Assembly (NCBI RefSeq): GCF_030845195.1
Contig: NZ_CP132543.1
Location: 1,629,501-1,693,500, forward strand
Reading direction: 5' to 3'
Source of the DNA: Sanyastnella coralliicola
Lineage (GTDB): Bacteria; Bacteroidota; Bacteroidia; Flavobacteriales_D; Sanyastnellaceae
Length of the DNA: 64,000 nt
The notes below the pieces were generated by a model. It was not told the origin of the DNA, searched no databases, and saw only the letters and a program-made list of their open reading frames with translations. Positions 58,911-64,000 of this stretch are shown here, one piece after another (position 1 is the first letter of the stretch; the number at the start of each line of letters is the position of its first letter). The position numbers and the translations under genes were made by a program.

Positions 58911-59486
58911 ATGCTCAAGTTCACTCCGAACGACAAAGAACAACCTCAGAAAGGAGATATTCTTCTTGCTGAACCATTCATGGAAGACCCGTACTTCCGT
59001 CGGACGGTTATTCTTTTGTGTGAGCATAATGAAGAAGGCTCGTTTGGCTTCGTCCTCAATAACTATATCGATGCGAGCCTTGAAGATATCATGGATGATC
59101 TATCCATGTTCCAATCACGAATTTCCGTTGGAGGTCCTGTCAAGCATAACAACCTCTACTACCTGCACACCTTAGGTGATACGCTGTCAGATAGCATTCA
59201 CGTGACTGAAGGAATCTACATGGGTGGAAATTTCGAGGAACTAAAGGAATTAGCTCTAGCCGGCAAAGTAACCGACGATCATGTACGATTCTTTGTGGGT
59301 TATGCCGGTTGGTCTCCTGATCAACTCATGAGTGAAGTCAAATCTAAAAGCTGGTTCATCAGTAGTTCTGATCAACGCACTTTGATGGATACGACCAACG
59401 AAACGCTTTGGAACAGCCTCATCAAGAAACTAGGAAAGGAGTACAGCCATTTGGCCGACCTCCCTCCTAACCCAAGTCTAAACTAG
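58911..59486 (+). CDS. YqgE/AlgH family protein
   Basis: 191 residues. Family motifs: KGDILLAEPFMEDPYFRRTV near the N-terminus, VILLCEHNEEGSFGFVLNNY, VGGPVKHNNLYYLHT, and VRFFVGYAGWSPDQLMSE. The length is normal. The biochemical role of YqgE/AlgH is not settled. It is convergent with the DUF1501 gene, with two bases between stops, and has no terminator hairpin. Confidence 0.92.
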   Translation: MLKFTPNDKEQPQKGDILLAEPFMEDPYFRRTVILLCEHNEEGSFGFVLNNYIDASLEDIMDDLSMFQSRISVGGPVKHNNLYYLHTLGDTLSDSIHVTEGIYMGGNFEELKELALAGKVTDDHVRFFVGYAGWSPDQLMSEVKSKSWFISSSDQRTLMDTTNETLWNSLIKKLGKEYSHLADLPPNPSLN

Positions 59487-59488
59487 AT

Positions 59489-60685
59489 CTAGACGATATC
59501 TAGTCGTTCGAATTTCTTGAATAACACATCTTCCGACGGCGTCTGCAGCCAATCTTCCAATACATTCCGATAAACACTACGGAAATCAATGCTGTGCTTC
59601 AAATCGCCATCATCTAAGTCAGATAATGATGGAATATCGTTGTAAACGCCTTGGTTCTTCAACTTACCTCCTAACAGCATCATGGTCCCGGCTGTTCCAT
59701 GGTCTGTTCCTCTTCCAGCGTTTTGCTTTACTCGTCGTCCAAACTCACTGAATACCATCACGAGCGTGTCGTCTAGTCGTCCGGATGCTTTCAGGTCGAG
59801 TACAAAAGCCTTCAAGGCATTGCTCAAATCTCCCAATAACCGGGCATGTCCGCCTAATTGATTCGCATGGGTGTCATAGCTTCCTTGACTCATGTAGTAC
59901 ACTTGCGTATCAGCATCAGCGTTGATCAAGCCTGCAACAGTCTTCAGGCGATGTGCCAATGCAGTTGCAGGATAAATCATTTGATTACTGGCGCTACGTG
60001 CTTTGGCAGCAATGTAATCCACTGAATTCACAGTCTCATCAAGTGTTTCATGCAAGAAATCTACTTGCGGATGATGATGATGTCCGTGATTATGATCAGC
60101 TACTTGACGAATGAACGGGTGATTTACCACCTTCTTCAATCGCGCTGGATCAGCGGCGGCAAGTCCGCTATGCTCATTTCCTTGCATAACGAGACTCAAG
60201 GCATCTTCCATTTCAATTGCTGAATAGGGGTGCACCAAGGTTGAAGGCTGTGTATCCAGGAATCTTCCTACCCATCCACTCTGTAGCGTTTGGTCACTAT
60301 CGCTCGCTGTTTGCCATATCTCCATCGAACGGAAGTGTGATCGATTGGGATTTGGATAACCTACGCCATTGATGAGCGTCAAATATCCCTGGTCATAGAG
60401 CTCTTGAAGTCCTGTCATTGCTGGATTCAATCCAACTTCACTGGTCAATCGGAGTACGTCTTTGGCAGCGATCGCTATCTTTGGTCGCTCTTTGTAGTAA
60501 GTGTCATTTCGGAATGGCACCAACATATTCAGGCTGTCGTTTCCACCCGAAAGCTGGATGACTACCAATCGCTTTCCTTTTGCACCAATCGCAGACAATA
60601 CTGGATTCGATGCGCTTAAGAATTGCGGCATCAATGTAGCACCGGTGGCTACTGCTGAGAAACGTAAAAAATCTCTTCTTTTCAT
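59489..60685 (-). CDS. DUF1501 domain exported protein
   Basis: 398 residues. The N-terminus MKRRDFLRFSAVATGATLMP has a twin-arginine-type motif (RRDFL), so export by the Tat route is likely. The body matches DUF1501/sulfatase-like proteins: LVVIQLSGGNDSLNMLVPF, VGRFLDTQPS, YMSQGSYDTHANQLGGHARL, VMVFSEFGRRVKQNAGRGTDHGT (quoted over two motifs). A His-rich stretch DHNHGHHHHP lies near residue 200. It is the partner of the DUF1800 gene 6 bp upstream, a pair found across Bacteroidota and Planctomycetes. Its enzymatic role is unproven. Confidence 0.92.
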   Translation of the reverse strand: MKRRDFLRFSAVATGATLMPQFLSASNPVLSAIGAKGKRLVVIQLSGGNDSLNMLVPFRNDTYYKERPKIAIAAKDVLRLTSEVGLNPAMTGLQELYDQGYLTLINGVGYPNPNRSHFRSMEIWQTASDSDQTLQSGWVGRFLDTQPSTLVHPYSAIEMEDALSLVMQGNEHSGLAAADPARLKKVVNHPFIRQVADHNHGHHHHPQVDFLHETLDETVNSVDYIAAKARSASNQMIYPATALAHRLKTVAGLINADADTQVYYMSQGSYDTHANQLGGHARLLGDLSNALKAFVLDLKASGRLDDTLVMVFSEFGRRVKQNAGRGTDHGTAGTMMLLGGKLKNQGVYNDIPSLSDLDDGDLKHSIDFRSVYRNVLEDWLQTPSEDVLFKKFERLDIV

Positions 60686-60691
60686 GTCTGC

Positions 60692-62080
60692 TTATTTTAG
60701 TTGGTACTCAGGCAAGGCCATTGTTCGTGTCACCGTCCATTTGATTTGGTCTTTTTTCGCTAGCGCGGAAACGGTCTTCCGCATTTCAGCTTTTGGCACC
60801 TTATCGGTTGGAACGATGAGCATGTGAGAAGTCACTGCCCCAACGATGTCTTTACTCTGAGAAAACATCTCAGACATCGCATTCCAATTGGTACTGACCT
60901 TGAGTTTCTTAAGTTGCCTTTCTTCCTGCTTCGACAAGAAACGATCAGAGTTCTTGTCGAGTGATGGAATGTCTTTTGGGCTTCCGAACAAAAGCATTGG
61001 AAGGCGCATACGCATGAGTAGACTACTTGAATTAATCCAGTGCCTTCCTCCTTTCCAACCCGCTACATTCGGTGGCATAAAGAGAGTCTGCCCCATGACT
61101 TGTTGCATTTTCAAAGTCACTCGCGATTCCGCGGTAGCGAATTTCAAATGACGCTTGTAGCCCACTAGAAGATCAACTGGACTCTTAACCAACACTCCTA
61201 CGTTGCGTTGGTCATAAAACCAAGAACTTGTGAAGATGTCCATCATCAAGCTTTCAATATTGTAGTTGTTCTTGAAGAACCGTCTTGCCAACCCATTCAC
61301 GATGGATTGATCCGCATCTTCATTCACGAAGTATTTGTAGACTTTTTCAGTGATGTACTTGGCCGTTTGTGGATTGTCAAGGAGCATGTCCAAGACATCC
61401 TCTCCTCCAAAGAATCCAGACTGACCGAAAATGGTCTTCTCTCCTACATCATGTGCGTTGGCGTTGAATTCGAACTCACCGCGTTTACTGATGTGCCAAC
61501 CTGTAAAGGCGCGTGCTGCTTCCTTGATATCATCTTCCGTATATCCATTCCCTTCACCTAAGGTGAAAAGCTCCATCACCTCACGAGCGAAATTCTCATT
61601 TGGCGCTTGCTTGCGATTCTGTTGATTGTTGAGATATAGAATCATCGCAGGGTCTTTTGCGATGGCATGCAGCATATCCCGAAAGCTGCCCAAAGCATGC
61701 GTCCGAAGCATGTTGTTCTGCTCCTGCATCAAGATCCCAAAGGGTGCTGAACATGCAAAATGATCATGCCAGAAGACCGTCATCTGCTCACGGAAAACAG
61801 ATTGAGTATCTCCCATCTTATCAATCCAGGCGTTGTTCAAGCGCACGAGGTCTTTCTTAGACCTCAAGACCATTAGAAGTGCCTTTAGATTCTTGACATC
61901 CCCATGTTTCGGACGCGGGTCAGGAAGTGTGCTTAGTGGCTTGTACTTACGTGTAGAACGAAAGATAGAAGCAATGTGCTCTTCGAGTGTTTGAGAAGAT
62001 AGCTTTGCCTGTGTGGGCACCCACCCGAAGGACGTTCGGTGGTACAGGTGTTTAATCTGTTGTTCAACATTAGGCTTCAT
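60692..62080 (-). CDS. DUF1800 domain protein
   Basis: 462 residues. DUF1800 features: IKHLYHRTSFGWVPTQAKL at the start, MTVFWHDHFACSAPFG, NENFAREVMELFTLGEGNGY, YTEDDIKEAARAFTGWHI, and MPPNVAGWKGGRHWINSSSL. No signal peptide is obvious. It is the first gene of a DUF1800-DUF1501 operon. It holds two 13-bp words: 61127-61139 (F-A-T-A-E-S, one mismatch) and 60758-60770 (exact, inverted relative to the gene, read as S-A-L-A-K). Confidence 0.93.
   Translation of the reverse strand: MKPNVEQQIKHLYHRTSFGWVPTQAKLSSQTLEEHIASIFRSTRKYKPLSTLPDPRPKHGDVKNLKALLMVLRSKKDLVRLNNAWIDKMGDTQSVFREQMTVFWHDHFACSAPFGILMQEQNNMLRTHALGSFRDMLHAIAKDPAMILYLNNQQNRKQAPNENFAREVMELFTLGEGNGYTEDDIKEAARAFTGWHISKRGEFEFNANAHDVGEKTIFGQSGFFGGEDVLDMLLDNPQTAKYITEKVYKYFVNEDADQSIVNGLARRFFKNNYNIESLMMDIFTSSWFYDQRNVGVLVKSPVDLLVGYKRHLKFATAESRVTLKMQQVMGQTLFMPPNVAGWKGGRHWINSSSLLMRMRLPMLLFGSPKDIPSLDKNSDRFLSKQEERQLKKLKVSTNWNAMSEMFSQSKDIVGAVTSHMLIVPTDKVPKAEMRKTVSALAKKDQIKWTVTRTMALPEYQLK
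60758..60770 (+). repeat. 13-bp word, exact copy, antisense to its gene
   Basis: In the DUF1800 gene, opposite orientation and read S-A-L-A-K; preceded by TTTTTT. Confidence 0.92.
61127..61139 (-). repeat. 13-bp word, one mismatch (CGCTAcCGCGGAA)
   Basis: In the DUF1800 gene, 370 bp from the exact copy and in the opposite orientation; followed by TCG. Confidence 0.8.
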
Positions 62081-62132
62081 ATCAGTCGTTTTGTATACGA
62101 CTTCAATGAACGTGCCAAGGATTAATTAGCGC

Positions 62133-62951
62133 TTAATATTCGAGTGTTACTTCATAGCCGGCTTGACTGCGAATATTGATGACCCTTCCATTGTCAAATA
62201 TCAAGTACTGCCCTTTGATTCCCATGAGCTTACCTTCAATGATAGGCAGTTTTTCAAACTTCATACTAACCACCTTTATCGGGTATTCAATCACCGGATA
62301 TTCAATGTGCGTCACCTCGTCGTCGTCGCTAATGAAATCATGATACTCTTCATCCATCCAATCGATCACTTGATCTTTTAAATCTTCGAGATCGACCGAA
62401 TCATCGTGTGCGTTTTTGAGCATGTTTCGCCAATTGGTCTTATCGGCCATGTAGTCTTTCAGAGATACTTCGATTAATCCAGCCAGTTGGCGGTAAGGCG
62501 TGTAGGCCAGCTTGATTGCCCGCACAGCTCCTTGATCAATCCACCGACTAGGAATATTCGTCTCGCGAGTTACTCCAACTTTCACATCGGATGTGAGCGA
62601 GAGATAGACATAGTGAGGCTTGTTATGGTGTTCTTCTTCCCACTCTTTATCACGAAGGGCAATGCCTTCATGAATTCGACTCAATTCAGGACGAACGATG
62701 CTTTCCACCGACATTGGAGAAGTTCTCCAAGCGTCAAAGCTCATTCCTTCTCCATAAGTCTTCTTAATTGACTTCCCGGTAACAACACAATGGATCTTGT
62801 TGTCCCAGCTTAGTTTGATTTCTTGACCAACTAAATCGTTCATGTACACTTCTTCAGATGGCTCGAGCACATGGAAGAATCGCATGTGGTATTTTGCTTG
62901 TCCATCTTCAAGCGCCACGCGCATCTTACGAAGGTTCCCTTTCACTTGCAT
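62133..62951 (-). CDS. DUF2797 domain protein
   Basis: 272 residues. Conserved family stretches: YVYLSLTSDVKVGVTRETNI, PSRWIDQGAVRAIKLAYTPY and DKTNWRNMLKNA, a GIY-YIG-like core. Many DUF2797 proteins carry a four-Cys zinc ribbon before this core; here the corresponding region (HCVVTGKSIKKTYGEGMSFD) retains one Cys only, so the metal site appears lost. Its function is unknown. It is divergent from the thioredoxin-fold gene over 73 bp. Confidence 0.87.
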   Translation of the reverse strand: MQVKGNLRKMRVALEDGQAKYHMRFFHVLEPSEEVYMNDLVGQEIKLSWDNKIHCVVTGKSIKKTYGEGMSFDAWRTSPMSVESIVRPELSRIHEGIALRDKEWEEEHHNKPHYVYLSLTSDVKVGVTRETNIPSRWIDQGAVRAIKLAYTPYRQLAGLIEVSLKDYMADKTNWRNMLKNAHDDSVDLEDLKDQVIDWMDEEYHDFISDDDEVTHIEYPVIEYPIKVVSMKFEKLPIIEGKLMGIKGQYLIFDNGRVINIRSQAGYEVTLEY

Positions 62952-63009
62952 GTTCCAAAGCTAAATGGATTTTGGACAACTGTGTGACCTTCTTGTGACA
63001 TCAAGTATC

Positions 63010-63017
63010 GATCTTTG
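63010..63017 (+). promoter_or_regulatory. -7-like box GATCTTTG before thioredoxin-fold gene
   Basis: One mismatch to TAnnTTTG, seven bases before the ATG at 63025. It argues for that start instead of an in-frame ATG at 62965. Confidence 0.5.
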
Positions 63018-63024
63018 TACTGTT

Positions 63025-63651
63025 ATGAAAAACACCATCAAATACATCAATCAAGGCATGCCAGGATCTATGAGCTACGACGAGTTCATGGCTCTTGTAG
63101 AACAGTTGGTTGCTGAAGGAAAAACTTCCGGAGAGAATCAGTCGGAATTCTTGGTGAACATCACCAAGGTCAATGCTCACCGCATGAAGCGACTGAATAA
63201 GACTACTCGGCTTACACCAGAGCTCGAGGAGCTTGTAAAATCACTTGGCAAACAAACGTGGCTAGTGATTGACGAAGCATGGTGTGGTGATGGAGCACAG
63301 AATATGCCCCTCATGAATACCATGGCGCAATTGAACCCAAACATTGATTTACGAATCATACTTCGTGATCAACATCTCGACATAATGGACGAGCACCTAA
63401 CCAATGGCGGACGCAGCGTTCCAAAGTTGGTAGCGTTGTCTGAAGAAAATGAACTCGTTTTCGACTGGGGACCTCGTCCTGTGCCTGTACAAGCAATGGT
63501 GATGGATTACAAGGCCAAACCAGAACCGAAACAGGCGTATCCAGAATTCCAGATTGAAATTCAGAAATGGTACAATGCGGACAAAACGGAGACATTTCAG
63601 AACGAAATGACGGAAGTATTGAAGAAAGCTTTACATAAGCAACAAGCTTAG
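63025..63651 (+). CDS. Thioredoxin-fold family protein with a single active-site Cys
   Basis: 208 residues from the ATG at 63025; the open frame reaches back to 62965, but a promoter-like box lies inside. The thioredoxin fold is seen as TWLVIDEAWCGDGAQNMPLM, with W-C-G-D in place of W-C-G-P-C, then LRIILRDQHLDIMDEHL and cis-Pro region GGRSVPKLVALSE. The second Cys of CxxC is absent, as in the common Thioredoxin_9-type proteins, so dithiol redox chemistry is unlikely. The N-terminal ~60 residues are helical. The gene is followed by a terminator. Confidence 0.88.
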   Translation: MKNTIKYINQGMPGSMSYDEFMALVEQLVAEGKTSGENQSEFLVNITKVNAHRMKRLNKTTRLTPELEELVKSLGKQTWLVIDEAWCGDGAQNMPLMNTMAQLNPNIDLRIILRDQHLDIMDEHLTNGGRSVPKLVALSEENELVFDWGPRPVPVQAMVMDYKAKPEPKQAYPEFQIEIQKWYNADKTETFQNEMTEVLKKALHKQQA

Positions 63652-63683
63652 GGTTAATACATTATCTATATCCTTCATTTATT

Positions 63684-63705
63684 AAGAGCGCCATTGTGCG
63701 CTCTT
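63684..63705 (+). terminator. Rho-independent terminator
   Basis: 8-bp perfect stem AAGAGCGC / GCGCTCTT, 6-base loop, followed by a T-run. Confidence 0.9.
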
Positions 63706-63755
63706 TTTTATTGGAATTGGTATCTTGGAGCGTTTCGAACCCTAAACCTTACATT

Positions 63756-64000
63756 ATGAGAAAAGCTCTACTATTGGCAGGGGCATGTGCCTTTGCATTA
63801 TCTATTAACGCGCAAACCGTCATCTATTCAGATGATTTCGAAAGCTACACAGCTGGAAGTGGTATTGCAGAACAAGCTGACAACTGGTACGTATGGAACG
63901 AAGGCCTCGATGTAGATGGCGAAGTTTCAACTGACTATGCAGCAAGCGGAAGTAACTCTGTTCTTCTTGATCAAGCGAACGATGATGATATCGTATACGA
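63756..64000 (+). CDS. Secreted protein, N-terminal part only
   Basis: ATG at 63756; the open frame continues past the right edge (at least 81 codons). The signal peptide is RKALLLAGACAFALSINAQ. The mature part starts TVIYSDDFESYTAGSGIAEQ and NWYVWNEGLDVDGEVSTDYA, the opening of a lectin/LamG-like or carbohydrate-binding beta-sandwich seen in many Bacteroidota T9SS cargo proteins. The C-terminus, and any sorting domain, is outside. A TATCTTGG promoter-like box lies 28 bp upstream. Confidence 0.8.
   Translation, partial: MRKALLLAGACAFALSINAQTVIYSDDFESYTAGSGIAEQADNWYVWNEGLDVDGEVSTDYAASGSNSVLLDQANDDDIVY

Overview
The window looks like a chromosomal segment of a free-living Bacteroidota, most likely Flavobacteriales; a marine Cryomorphaceae or Schleiferiaceae-type genus is my guess. 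The sequence support is: several secreted proteins ending in a type IX secretion (T9SS) type A sorting domain, a GEVED-domain protein, a 7TMR-DISM histidine kinase, a GH92 glycosidase, many short lipoprotein signals, promoters of the Bacteroidota form TAnnTTTG, and mostly no Shine-Dalgarno sequence. No rRNA, tRNA, CRISPR array, prophage or intact insertion sequence was seen.

Layout. 1-7.5 kb: the end of a secreted protein gene, an aldehyde dehydrogenase plus M28 peptidase pair, a TolB-like lipoprotein, a 46-residue membrane protein, DUF4870, a family 2 glycosyltransferase, a DUF547 lipoprotein and an Omp85-type barrel. 7.5-19.6 kb: three very large T9SS cargo genes. One is built from 714-bp internal repeats; the other two are tandem paralogues sharing a 683-bp identical 3' block. 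19.6-28.6 kb: two rRNA pseudouridine synthases, PlsC, FadH and a 1,486-residue exported protein of unknown function. 28.9-40.1 kb: a choice-of-anchor I protein, then an acetate-use locus: an IS1 InsA-like zinc-ribbon/HTH protein, an outer-membrane porin, DUF4212, an ActP-type symporter, a small membrane protein, a symporter-histidine kinase fusion, a single-domain response regulator and acetyl-CoA synthetase. 40.2-46.1 kb (minus strand): a barrel protein, a hydrolase, a second two-component pair, a META-like lipoprotein, prmA and tpiA. 46.2-54.9 kb (plus strand): recQ, rlmI, GH92, a class III aminotransferase, a methyltransferase and a membrane protein. 55.2-64 kb: hydrolase, monooxygenase-like, M14, YqgE, DUF1501/DUF1800, DUF2797 and thioredoxin-fold genes, then the start of another secreted protein.

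The most striking signal is not a gene. A 13-bp word, CGCTAGCGCGGAA (extended form roughly TTTTCGCTAGCGCGGAATCG), occurs 11 times exactly and 6 more times with one substitution. Every copy lies inside a coding sequence of an unrelated gene. It is read in three ways (A-S-A-E, S-L-A-R-N, and S-A-L-A-K from the reverse complement), so it is conserved as DNA and not as peptide. All substitutions fall on the two central bases, leaving CGCT-nn-CGCGGAA invariant. A uniform-base estimate predicts about 0.002 exact copies in 64 kb on both strands. It behaves like a genome-wide functional DNA word (uptake signal, recombination or segregation signal, or protein-binding site), and I know of no described equivalent in Bacteroidota.

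A second point of interest is the acetate locus. It pairs a CrbS/CbrA-like transporter-kinase with a response regulator that has no output domain, next to a stand-alone transposase-derived DNA-binding protein that could supply one.
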